NCBI GenBank assembly: GCA_902762435.1
Contig: CACWOH010000004.1
Location: 87,188 to 151,187, forward strand
DNA length: 64,000 bases
Reading direction: 5' to 3'
Origin: an uncultured Bacteroidia bacterium
GTDB lineage: Bacteria > Bacteroidota > Bacteroidia > Bacteroidales > UBA932
Below the pieces are notes generated by a model, which was given only the letters and a program-made list of their open reading frames with translations, had not been told where the DNA came from and did no database searches. The stretch's first letter is position 1. Each line of letters opens with the position of its first letter. Made by a program: the position numbers and the translations under genes. Shown piece by piece: positions 18,779 to 25,813 of this stretch.

Positions 18779-18797
18779 ATGAACGCTACTCGTTTCA

Positions 18798-18805
18798 CAA
18801 AAATA
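18798..18805 (-). promoter_or_regulatory. ruvA promoter -7 element
   Basis: Minus strand TATTTTTG fits TAnnTTTG, 19 nt upstream of the ruvA ATG and only 4 bp from the opposing sufS -7 element. Confidence 0.55.
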
Positions 18806-18809
18806 ATGT

Positions 18810-18817
18810 TAAATTTG
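18810..18817 (+). promoter_or_regulatory. sufS promoter -7 element
   Basis: TAAATTTG, 9 nt before the sufS ATG, predicting a leader of only a few nucleotides. Confidence 0.6.
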
Positions 18818-18826
18818 CATTTCTCT

Positions 18827-20056
18827 ATGACACAGGTCGAAAAAATACGGAAGGAGTTCCCCGAACTGGGGGAGCGCGTGTATGGCAAGCCGCTTGTCTA
18901 TCTGGACAATGCGGCCACCTCGCAGCGCCCGCTTTCCGTCATCCGGAAGTGGACCGAGATGTCGGAGAAATACAACGCCAACCTGCACCGCGCCGTGCAC
19001 CGCATCGCCGACCTGGCCACAGCCGAATACGAAGCCACGCGCGACGCCGTCCGGGAATACCTGAACGCTGCCGCCCGGGAAGAGATCATCTTCACCGCCG
19101 GCGCAACCGCCTCCATCAACCTGGTCGCTTTCAGTTTCGGTGAAGCGTTCGTCCGCGCGGGCGACGAGATCGTCGTGAGCGAGGCGGAGCACCATTCCAA
19201 TATCGTTCCCTGGCAGATGCTCTGCGAGCGGAAAGGCGCCAAGTTGAAGGTCCTGCCGGTGGACGACCGGGGCTGCCTCCGCCTCGAGAGCCTGGACGCC
19301 CTGCTTACCCCGCGAACGAAACTGCTCTGCGTCGCCCATATCTCCAACGTGCTGGGCATCGTCAATCCGGTCCGGGAGATTGTCCGGGCCTGTCATGCGC
19401 GGAACTGCGCCGTCCTCGTGGACGGTGCGCAGGGCATCGTGCACGAGCGGGTGGACGTTCAGGACCTGGGCTGTGACTTCTACGTCTTTTCCGGACACAA
19501 GGTCTATGCGGCACCGGGTACGGGCGTGCTCTACGGCCGTCGCGAACTGCTGGAACAGATGCCCCCCTATATGGGCGGCGGCGAGATGATCGGCACGGTC
19601 CGCTGGTCCGGAACGACCTATGCTCCGCTGCCCCAGAAGTTCGAAGCCGGCACGCAGAACCTGGCCGGAACCCCCACGCTGCGTCCCGCGCTCGAATGGG
19701 CGACCGCCCTGCGCGAATCGGCCGTCCAAGAGAATCTTGAAACAATTAAATTGTTTATACTCAATAAATTACGTTCCGATAAGCGCTTCCGTCTCTATGG
19801 CGACCCGGAGGACGGAAAGGACAAGATTCCCCTATTTTCGTTCTCCGTGGAACATTTGCACCACGAAGACCTGGCACTTATTTTGGACAAGATGGGTATC
19901 GCCGTCCGCTCCGGACAGATGTGCGCGGAACCGCTGATGGACCGCTTCGGCGTGACGGGTATGCTCCGCGTCTCCTTCGCGCCGTACAACACGCTGCAGG
20001 AGGCGGAATATTTGATGGAATCGCTCGAACGGGCGATCAAAATGCTGGAAAGATGA
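18827..20056 (+). CDS. sufS: Cysteine desulfurase SufS
   Basis: 409 residues of the class V aminotransferase fold. The PLP lysine lies in FSGHKVYAAPGTGVLYG; the catalytic cysteine lies in VRSGQMCAEPLMDRFG near the C-terminus. The two residues before the cysteine are Gln-Met where the E. coli enzyme has His-His. The open frame runs upstream to 18071, but that part is the antisense of ruvA; the ATG at 18827 just after a -7 element is chosen. SufS releases persulfide sulfur from cysteine for Fe-S assembly and passes it to SufE, encoded immediately downstream with an ATGA overlap. sufB, sufC and sufD are not in the window. Confidence 0.93.
   Translation: MTQVEKIRKEFPELGERVYGKPLVYLDNAATSQRPLSVIRKWTEMSEKYNANLHRAVHRIADLATAEYEATRDAVREYLNAAAREEIIFTAGATASINLVAFSFGEAFVRAGDEIVVSEAEHHSNIVPWQMLCERKGAKLKVLPVDDRGCLRLESLDALLTPRTKLLCVAHISNVLGIVNPVREIVRACHARNCAVLVDGAQGIVHERVDVQDLGCDFYVFSGHKVYAAPGTGVLYGRRELLEQMPPYMGGGEMIGTVRWSGTTYAPLPQKFEAGTQNLAGTPTLRPALEWATALRESAVQENLETIKLFILNKLRSDKRFRLYGDPEDGKDKIPLFSFSVEHLHHEDLALILDKMGIAVRSGQMCAEPLMDRFGVTGMLRVSFAPYNTLQEAEYLMESLERAIKMLER
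19840..19853. promoter_or_regulatory. Weak parS-like site, two mismatches
   Basis: GTTCTCCGTGGAAC, inside sufS, differs at two positions from GTTCCACGTGGAAC. Reported only because it is the third such match within 6 kb. Confidence 0.25.
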
Positions 20057-20466
20057 AAACATTGCAGGAAGCCCAGGCAGAGGTCATCGAGGACTTCTCG
20101 ATGTACGACGAATGGCTGGACAAATATGAGTATCTGATCGACCTCGGCCACCGGCTCCCCCCGTTCCCGGAGGAGCTGAAGACCGAAGACCGCCTCATCA
20201 AGGGCTGCCAGTCCCGGGTGTGGCTGGACACGACCGCCGAAGACGGCCGGCTGTTTTTCCGCGCCGACAGCGACGCCATCATCACCAAGGGCATCATCTC
20301 CCTGCTGATCGGCGTCTATTCCGGGCGTACGGCCCGCGAGATCGCGGAGGACGACTTCTCTTTCATCGAGCGGCTCGGCCTGCGCGAAAACCTGTCCCCG
20401 ACGCGGGCGAACGGCCTCGCTTCGATGGTCGCCACCATCCGTGAAACGGCTAAAAACCACGTGTGA
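20053..20466 (+). CDS. sufE: Sulfur acceptor protein SufE
   Basis: 137 residues from the ATG at 20053, which overlaps the sufS stop (ATGA). The catalytic cysteine is in DRLIKGCQSRVWL, the SufE/CsdE signature. It accepts persulfide from SufS and relays it to the SufBCD scaffold in the cytoplasm. The C-terminal LGLRENLSPTRANGLASM is a conserved family block. Length matches the family (~138). The DUF59 gene starts 2 nt after the stop. Confidence 0.94.
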   Translation: MKTLQEAQAEVIEDFSMYDEWLDKYEYLIDLGHRLPPFPEELKTEDRLIKGCQSRVWLDTTAEDGRLFFRADSDAIITKGIISLLIGVYSGRTAREIAEDDFSFIERLGLRENLSPTRANGLASMVATIRETAKNHV

Positions 20467-20467
20467 G

Positions 20468-20824
20468 ATGGATCCGAATGAAGTTTTGAACCCCGAGGAC
20501 GTCAAGGAGCTCACCCCGCTTTACGAAGCCGTGGTGCTGGCCCTCAAGCAGGTCTATGATCCGGAAATCCCGGTGAACGTCTATGACCTCGGCCTGATTT
20601 ACGAGCTCCATATCAACAAGGAGCACGAAGTGTCCATCAAGATGACCTTCACCGCCCCCAACTGCCCGATGGCGGACGTGGTGATCGGCGAGGTGAAACA
20701 CAGCGTGGAAAACACCCCCGGCGTCGCCAAATGCGATATCGAGCTGGTCTGGGAGCCCGCCTGGGATTCCAGCCTGCTCTCCGACGAGGCCCGCGTGGCC
20801 CTGGGTTGGGACCCGGAACTCTAG
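20468..20824 (+). CDS. DUF59/MIP18-family Fe-S cluster assembly factor (SufT-like)
   Basis: 118 residues from the ATG at 20468. The family core is visible: VYDPEIPVNVYDLGLIYEL and the reactive-cysteine region TAPNCPMADVVIGEV. MIP18/SufT proteins assist Fe-S cluster maturation. Its position 2 nt after sufE in the sufS-sufE run supports a role in the same pathway. The end WDPEL fits the Bacteroidetes form (the usual GW-D-L ending). folK follows after 2 nt. Confidence 0.9.
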   Translation: MDPNEVLNPEDVKELTPLYEAVVLALKQVYDPEIPVNVYDLGLIYELHINKEHEVSIKMTFTAPNCPMADVVIGEVKHSVENTPGVAKCDIELVWEPAWDSSLLSDEARVALGWDPEL

Positions 20825-20826
20825 CG

Positions 20827-21261
20827 ATGAAAGCGCAGGACGTCTATCTTTCCCTCGGATCCAACCAAGGCGACCGACAGGCCCGGATCGACGAGGCGCT
20901 CCGGCGCCTGGACAAGGCCGTCGGGCGGCCGTACGACGCCCTTTCTTCCGTCATCGAGACGCCCGCGTGGGGCTTTGACGGCCCGCCTTTCCTGAATTGC
21001 GTCGTGCGTTACCGGACCGCACGCCGGCCGGAGACGCTGCTGAGAATCTGCAAGCGGATCGAACGGGCGATGGGCCGCCGCGGAGCGCCGGAATACGGCG
21101 ACGACGGCCGGCGGATCTACCGCGACCGCCCCATCGACATCGACATCCTGCTGTATGGCGACCTGAGCGTGGATACGCCCGAACTGACAATCCCGCACCC
21201 CCTGATGCGCGAGCGCGAGTTCGTTATGCGGCCGCTCGCGGAGATTTTTCCGCAGAAATGA
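20827..21261 (+). CDS. folK: 2-amino-4-hydroxy-6-hydroxymethyldihydropteridine pyrophosphokinase
   Basis: 144 residues from the ATG at 20827, 2 nt after the DUF59 stop. HPPK motifs: LSLGSNQGDRQ at the start, ETPAWGF, FLNCVV, and the signature RDRPIDIDILLYG with the two magnesium-binding aspartates. It transfers pyrophosphate from ATP to the pterin in folate synthesis. Last gene of the sufS operon; a fresh promoter element for glyS lies directly after its stop. Confidence 0.93.
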   Translation: MKAQDVYLSLGSNQGDRQARIDEALRRLDKAVGRPYDALSSVIETPAWGFDGPPFLNCVVRYRTARRPETLLRICKRIERAMGRRGAPEYGDDGRRIYRDRPIDIDILLYGDLSVDTPELTIPHPLMREREFVMRPLAEIFPQK

Positions 21262-21262
21262 T

Positions 21263-21270
21263 TACCTTTG
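21263..21270 (+). promoter_or_regulatory. glyS promoter -7 element
   Basis: TACCTTTG starts just after the folK stop and lies 29 nt before the glyS ATG. Confidence 0.55.
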
Positions 21271-21299
21271 CCCGATTGAATATTAGTTAGTAACGACAT

Positions 21300-22838
21300 A
21301 TGACACAAGAAGAACTGTTCAAGGTACTCGTGGCGCACTGCAAGGAGTACGGTTTCATTTTTCCTTCCAGCGAGATCTACGACGGCCTGGCCGCCGTGTA
21401 TGACTACGGCCAGATGGGCGTCGAACTCAAGAACAACATCAAGCAGTACTGGTGGAACGCGATGACCCGCCTGAACGAGAACATCGTGGGCATCGATTCC
21501 TGCATCTTCATGCACCCCCGCATCTGGGAGGCTTCCGGCCACGTGAGCGCCTTCAACGACCCGCTCATCGACAACAAGGACTCCAAGAAGCGCTACCGCG
21601 CCGACGTCCTCATCGAGGATTACCTGGGCAAGATCGAGGAGAAGATCAACAAGGAAGTCGAAAAGGGCCGCAAGAAATTCGGCGCCGGCTTCGACGAGGC
21701 GCAGTTCCGCGCCACCAACCCCAACGTCCTGCGCGAGCAGGCCAAGTGGGACGAGGTACACAACCGCTACGTGGCCGCCGAGCAGGCGTCCGATTTCGCG
21801 GAATACCGCCAGATCATCATCGACTGCGGCATCGTCTGCCCGATCAGCGGCACCTGCAACTGGACGGAGGTGAGGCAGTTCAACCTGATGTTCAGCACCT
21901 CGATGGGCAGCACCGCCGACGGCGCCAACACCATCTACCTGCGTCCGGAGACCGCCCAGGGCATCTTCGTGAACTACCTGAACGTCCAGAAGACCGGCCG
22001 CATGAAGATCCCCTTCGGCATCGCCCAGATCGGCAAGGCCTTCCGCAACGAGATCGTCGCCCGCCAGTTCATCTTCCGCATGCGCGAGTTCGAGCAGATG
22101 GAGATGCAGTTCTTCATCAAGCCGGGCACCGAGCTCGACTGGTTCGCCAAATGGAAGGAGAACCGCATGAAATGGCACGTCAACATCGGCATGGGCGCGG
22201 AGAACTACCGCTTCCACGACCACGAGAAGCTGGCCCACTACGCCAACGCCGCCACCGACATCGAGTTCAACTTCCCCTTCGGCTTCAAGGAGCTGGAAGG
22301 CATCCACAGCCGCACCAACTTCGACCTGGGCAACCACCAGAAGTTCTCCGGAAAGAAGATCGAGTACTTCGACCCCGAGGAAGGCGCCGCCTACACCCCG
22401 TACGTGGTCGAGACCTCCATCGGCGTGGACCGCATGGTGCTCGCCGTCCTGTCGCATTCCCTGCACGAGGAGCAGCTCGAGAACGGCGAAACCCGCGTCG
22501 TGATGAGCATCCCCGCCCCGCTCGCGCCGGTCAAGGCCGCGGTGCTGCCGCTCGTCAAGAAAGACGGCCTGCCGGAGCTCGCCCAGGAGGTGATGGACCT
22601 GCTGAAATACGACTTCAACTGCCAGTACGAGGAGAAGGACAGCATCGGCAAGCGCTACCGCCGCCAGGATGCCATCGGCACCCCGTTTTGCATCACCGTG
22701 GACCACGAGTCTCTGAACGACCGCTGCGTGACCGTGCGCGACCGCGACACGATGTCGCAGGAGCGCGTTCCCATCGCGGAACTCCGCAGCCTGATCGACA
22801 GCAAGGTCAACCTGAACAACCTCCTCCGGAACCTCTAG
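21300..22838 (+). CDS. glyS: Glycyl-tRNA synthetase, single-chain homodimeric type
   Basis: 512 residues, the alpha2-type class II enzyme. Seen: N-terminal FIFPSSEIYDGLAAVYDYG, motif 2 FRNEIVARQFIFRMREFEQ, and motif 3 GVDRMVLAVL, followed by the anticodon-binding domain (about 400-512). It charges tRNA-Gly in the cytoplasm. Length fits the bacterial alpha2 form rather than GlyQ+GlyS. The thiL-like gene starts 3 nt after its stop, so they share a transcript. Confidence 0.96.
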   Translation: MTQEELFKVLVAHCKEYGFIFPSSEIYDGLAAVYDYGQMGVELKNNIKQYWWNAMTRLNENIVGIDSCIFMHPRIWEASGHVSAFNDPLIDNKDSKKRYRADVLIEDYLGKIEEKINKEVEKGRKKFGAGFDEAQFRATNPNVLREQAKWDEVHNRYVAAEQASDFAEYRQIIIDCGIVCPISGTCNWTEVRQFNLMFSTSMGSTADGANTIYLRPETAQGIFVNYLNVQKTGRMKIPFGIAQIGKAFRNEIVARQFIFRMREFEQMEMQFFIKPGTELDWFAKWKENRMKWHVNIGMGAENYRFHDHEKLAHYANAATDIEFNFPFGFKELEGIHSRTNFDLGNHQKFSGKKIEYFDPEEGAAYTPYVVETSIGVDRMVLAVLSHSLHEEQLENGETRVVMSIPAPLAPVKAAVLPLVKKDGLPELAQEVMDLLKYDFNCQYEEKDSIGKRYRRQDAIGTPFCITVDHESLNDRCVTVRDRDTMSQERVPIAELRSLIDSKVNLNNLLRNL

Positions 22839-22841
22839 CCG

Positions 22842-23852
22842 ATGACGCAGACCTTCTCGGACCTGGGCCGCATCGAGGCGGTCCGGCAGCTCTTCGAGGG
22901 CACGCCCTGGCGCCCCTTCGAAGAGCCGCTGTGGTTTACCGCGAAGCCGCAGGAATGCATCACCACGGCCTCCGGCCTGCTGCTGGAGGGCATCGACTTC
23001 GACCTGGTCTATTTCCCGCTGAAGCACCTCGGCCGCAAGGCCGTGCTGAAGGTCACGGGAGAGTTGTACGCCGTTCTGGCGCAGCCCGAAACGCTTTCCG
23101 TGCAGCTCGGGGTTTCCGCGAAACTGGATTTCCCGCAGGTGCAGGAACTCTGGAGCGGTCTTTCCGCGGCCGCGCAGGAGTACGGCTACAAGCACCTCAG
23201 CCTGGACCTGCAGCCCTCGCGCAACGGCCTTACCGTGGCCCTGTCGGCCACCGGCCGCCACAGCGCCGCCGTTTCGGCCGCCCGCCCCGTGGCGCAGAGC
23301 AAGGACCTGATCTGCGTGTCGGGTGCCCTGGGGGCCGCTTTCCTGGGCCTGCAGGTGCTCGAGCGCGAACGCCTCAAATTTGAGAAGGGCTCCACCGACC
23401 AGGCCGCCCTGGAGCAGTACAGGATGCTCGTCGGAGCCTATCTGAAGCCCGAGCTGGGTACGGACCTGCCCGCGCGGCTCGCGGACGGGAAGATATCCCC
23501 TTCGTACGGTTACTTCGTTACCCGCGGCCTCGCGGACGCGCTCCTGCGCCTGCGGCGCGACAGCGGGCTCGGCGCCAAGGTCTATGCCGACAAGATTCCT
23601 TTCGAGGGAGGCAGTTTCGACCTGGGCCGGGAGCTCAACCTGGACCCCGTTTCCGCCGCGATGAACGGCGGCGAGGATTACCAGCTGCTCTACGTGGTTC
23701 CGATCGCGCAGTTCGAGCGTTTCCGCAAGGATTTCCAGACCTTCGACATCATCGGCCACCTGGCGCAGCCCGAAGTGGGCGCTGTCCTGGTCTCGCCCGA
23801 CGGGCTGGAACACCCCGTTTCGGCCCAAGGGTGGACGGATCCTAAACAGTAG
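22842..23852 (+). CDS. ThiL-family (AIR synthase-like) protein lacking catalytic aspartates
   Basis: 336 residues that align along their length with thiamine-monophosphate kinase: LLLEGIDFDLVYFPLKHLGRKA (shown by its blocks LLLEGIDFDL and PLKHLG), GALGAAFLGLQVLERE, and NGGEDYQLLYV are family landmarks. Every expected metal/ATP aspartate site is changed: the N-terminal GDD segment reads FEEPLW, the STD site has Gly45, the N-x-SD site reads VTGE (71-74), GGDT is LDLQPS (121-126), and MIDISDG is YFVTRG (224-229). I infer an inactive or repurposed paralogue rather than a working ThiL. Co-transcribed with glyS; ends at a bidirectional terminator. Confidence 0.75.
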   Translation: MTQTFSDLGRIEAVRQLFEGTPWRPFEEPLWFTAKPQECITTASGLLLEGIDFDLVYFPLKHLGRKAVLKVTGELYAVLAQPETLSVQLGVSAKLDFPQVQELWSGLSAAAQEYGYKHLSLDLQPSRNGLTVALSATGRHSAAVSAARPVAQSKDLICVSGALGAAFLGLQVLERERLKFEKGSTDQAALEQYRMLVGAYLKPELGTDLPARLADGKISPSYGYFVTRGLADALLRLRRDSGLGAKVYADKIPFEGGSFDLGRELNLDPVSAAMNGGEDYQLLYVVPIAQFERFRKDFQTFDIIGHLAQPEVGAVLVSPDGLEHPVSAQGWTDPKQ

Positions 23853-23868
23853 ATTCCGTCAAAGAAAA

Positions 23869-23898
23869 ACGGCTCCGGAGCACTTCCGGAGCCGTTTT
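23869..23898. terminator. Bidirectional terminator between thiL-like and beta-helix lipoprotein genes
   Basis: Perfect 11-bp arms ACGGCTCCGGA / TCCGGAGCCGT with a 5-nt loop, A-tract on the left and T-tract on the right. Confidence 0.88.
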
Positions 23899-23899
23899 C

Positions 23900-25666
23900 T
23901 TATCTGCCGGGGCCTCCCCCGGGCGCGCCGCCGCCCGGCCTGCCCATGCCGCCGGCATAGGCGGACAGGGTAACGGCACTGCCGCCGGAGACGCTGCCGT
24001 CCACGGCCCCCAGGCCGTCGAACAGGGACGTTCCGCCGCTGACGGACACGCCGGATTTCAGGGCCGGCGTCCCGGCCGTCGAGACGACCAGGGAGTTGCC
24101 GCCGCGTTCCGGGGTCTTGAAAGCAAAGACGGGCTTGTCGTCCGCGTAGAGGGCGTACCAGGTGTCCTTGTTCCAATCGGCCTGGTAGCAGGCCTGGGAG
24201 AGGTTCGCGCCGTTTTCCAGGCCGCCGATGGCGACGAGGGTCCCCCCGATGACGTACAGTTTGTAGCCGTCCTCGGTATTGGCGTCGATGGCGACTTCGG
24301 GAGAGCCGGATCCGACGGCATAGACGATACCGCCCTGGATGTAACAGTTCCCGTTGGCGTCGATGCCGTCGTTACCCGTTGACAGGGCGCACACCCGGCC
24401 GCCGGAGACGATCAGGTTGCCGCCCGCGTTGATGGCATCGTCGGAGGAATTGCCGTAAATCTCGCCCCCCGTGATGACCATATCGCCCTTGGCCTCGATG
24501 GCCTCGTGGTTCTTGGCGGAAACCCGGACGGAGCCGCCCGTAATGACGAGTTTCCCGTCGAATTTGATGCCTTTGGCGGACTTGGTGGTATCCTCCAGGC
24601 CGGCGGCGTCCGCGCCCGTCACCTCGTAATTGGTGCCCGTTACGCTGATCTCCAGGGTCCCCCCGGAAATCAGGGCGTCGACATCGCCGCTGATGCCTTT
24701 GCCTCCCTGGCCGCTGTTCGTCACGACGAGCGAGCCGCCGGTCATCACGAAGGTGGTGTCGGCCTTGATGCCGGACGAGGCGGACAGGTCGGTCAGGTCG
24801 GAGTCGTCCACGCCGCCGGAAACCGACAGGCGGGTTTTCCCTCCGTCGATGCGCACCGTACCGTCGGATGTGATGGCTTTCTTGCCGTCCTTGCTGACCG
24901 TTACGTCCAGGGAGCCGCCCGTCAGCACGACGGCGTCCTTTCCGCGGATGCCGTGCCCGCCGGTCGAGGAGACGGTCAGGGTCGGGCCGTCCAGTACGCG
25001 GACGTAATCGTCGGAGGTGATGCCGGCCTTGCCCGTCGCGGTGACGTCCAGGGAACCTGAACCGCTGAAAATCAGCTGCGCCTCGCTGAAGAAGGCCGCC
25101 TTCTCGTCCTCGTCGTCCGGGGTGTCGGTGTACTTCTTGCCGTCGGCGAGCTTGTTCCTGCCTTCCAGCACGACGAACGTGCGTTTCTTGTTCTGGTTGT
25201 TGATGGCGGCGCCGTTGGGGTTGGTCAGGTCCAGGTCTTTCAGCACCAGGGCCTGTTTCTTGTTGCCGTAGATCTTGAAGAAGCCGTCGGAAGCCGTCCC
25301 GGAGAGTTCGTAACGGATGATTTCCCCGGTGTCGGTGTTGTCGACGGTCACATCGTTCCCGGACACGGACACGATGCCGGTTTCGTCTCCGGTCACGGTG
25401 GCGCCGGCGCTGCCGAAAACGATGGAAATCGTACGTGCGAAGGTGGTGTTGGCAATATCGTCATCGGAGTCTTCGAGAACGAAATTGTCGGTAATGGAGG
25501 TGTCCGGCGTCACCGGATCGACCGACGTTGTCGTCGTGCCCGCATTGTTCTGTCCGGGCGGGAAGCCACCCCCGGGGCCGTTCAGCGAAAGGGGGTCGTC
25601 GTCGCTGCAGGCGCTGCAAAGGAGGAGCAGCAGCGGCAGCTGCAAAAGATAGATTTTCGGTTTCAT
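23900..25666 (-). CDS. Surface lipoprotein with Cthe_2159-type beta-helix carbohydrate-binding domain
   Basis: 588 residues. A lipoprotein signal peptide ends at Cys20, followed by Ser-Asp-Asp-Asp, the acidic pattern linked to surface export in Bacteroidetes. After a Thr-rich linker the body is a long right-handed beta-helix of short repeats such as ITSDDYVRV, ISGGTLEISV, ITGGEIYGNSSDDAIN and the conserved GNDGIDANGN, as in the Cthe_2159 family, whose founder binds polygalacturonic acid and has a pectate-lyase-like fold. The last ~20 residues are Gly/Pro-rich. No catalytic residues can be assigned. It appears to be a single-gene unit with its own terminator. Confidence 0.75.
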   Translation of the reverse strand: MKPKIYLLQLPLLLLLCSACSDDDPLSLNGPGGGFPPGQNNAGTTTTSVDPVTPDTSITDNFVLEDSDDDIANTTFARTISIVFGSAGATVTGDETGIVSVSGNDVTVDNTDTGEIIRYELSGTASDGFFKIYGNKKQALVLKDLDLTNPNGAAINNQNKKRTFVVLEGRNKLADGKKYTDTPDDEDEKAAFFSEAQLIFSGSGSLDVTATGKAGITSDDYVRVLDGPTLTVSSTGGHGIRGKDAVVLTGGSLDVTVSKDGKKAITSDGTVRIDGGKTRLSVSGGVDDSDLTDLSASSGIKADTTFVMTGGSLVVTNSGQGGKGISGDVDALISGGTLEISVTGTNYEVTGADAAGLEDTTKSAKGIKFDGKLVITGGSVRVSAKNHEAIEAKGDMVITGGEIYGNSSDDAINAGGNLIVSGGRVCALSTGNDGIDANGNCYIQGGIVYAVGSGSPEVAIDANTEDGYKLYVIGGTLVAIGGLENGANLSQACYQADWNKDTWYALYADDKPVFAFKTPERGGNSLVVSTAGTPALKSGVSVSGGTSLFDGLGAVDGSVSGGSAVTLSAYAGGMGRPGGGAPGGGPGR

Positions 25667-25751
25667 TGCATTGAGGTTTTAGTAACGGCGGAAAAAAACA
25701 ATAACCTTGCCAAAATTCCCTTTAAGCGGGCCGGACCGCCGCTTTAAAAAG

Positions 25752-25760
25752 TTATCAACA
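25752..25760 (+). promoter_or_regulatory. DnaA-box-like TTATCAACA upstream of dnaE
   Basis: The same nonamer as in the candidate oriC region lies 39 bp upstream of the dnaE -7 element. It may be a DnaA site or chance. Confidence 0.3.
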
Positions 25761-25798
25761 ATGCATCCCCGGCCCGCTGAAGGTCGGTGGTTTTTCTT

Positions 25799-25806
25799 TA
25801 TCTTTG
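25799..25806 (+). promoter_or_regulatory. dnaE promoter -7 element, leaderless
   Basis: TATCTTTG ends 7 nt before the dnaE ATG, so transcription would begin at or next to the start codon. Confidence 0.6.
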
Positions 25807-25813
25807 TACAACC

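Noticed and set aside
18071-18826. Upstream extension of the sufS frame by ~250 codons.
   Set aside because: This part is antisense to ruvA and non-protein-like; the -7 element and SufS homology start at 18827.
22842-23852. Plain annotation of this gene as active thiamine-monophosphate kinase.
   Set aside because: The fold matches, but none of the expected metal/ATP aspartates is present at its usual motif.
25740-25813. The dnaE upstream region as an alternative origin.
   Set aside because: It has a single TTATCAACA and no cluster, and it is much shorter than the mfd-ruvB gap.
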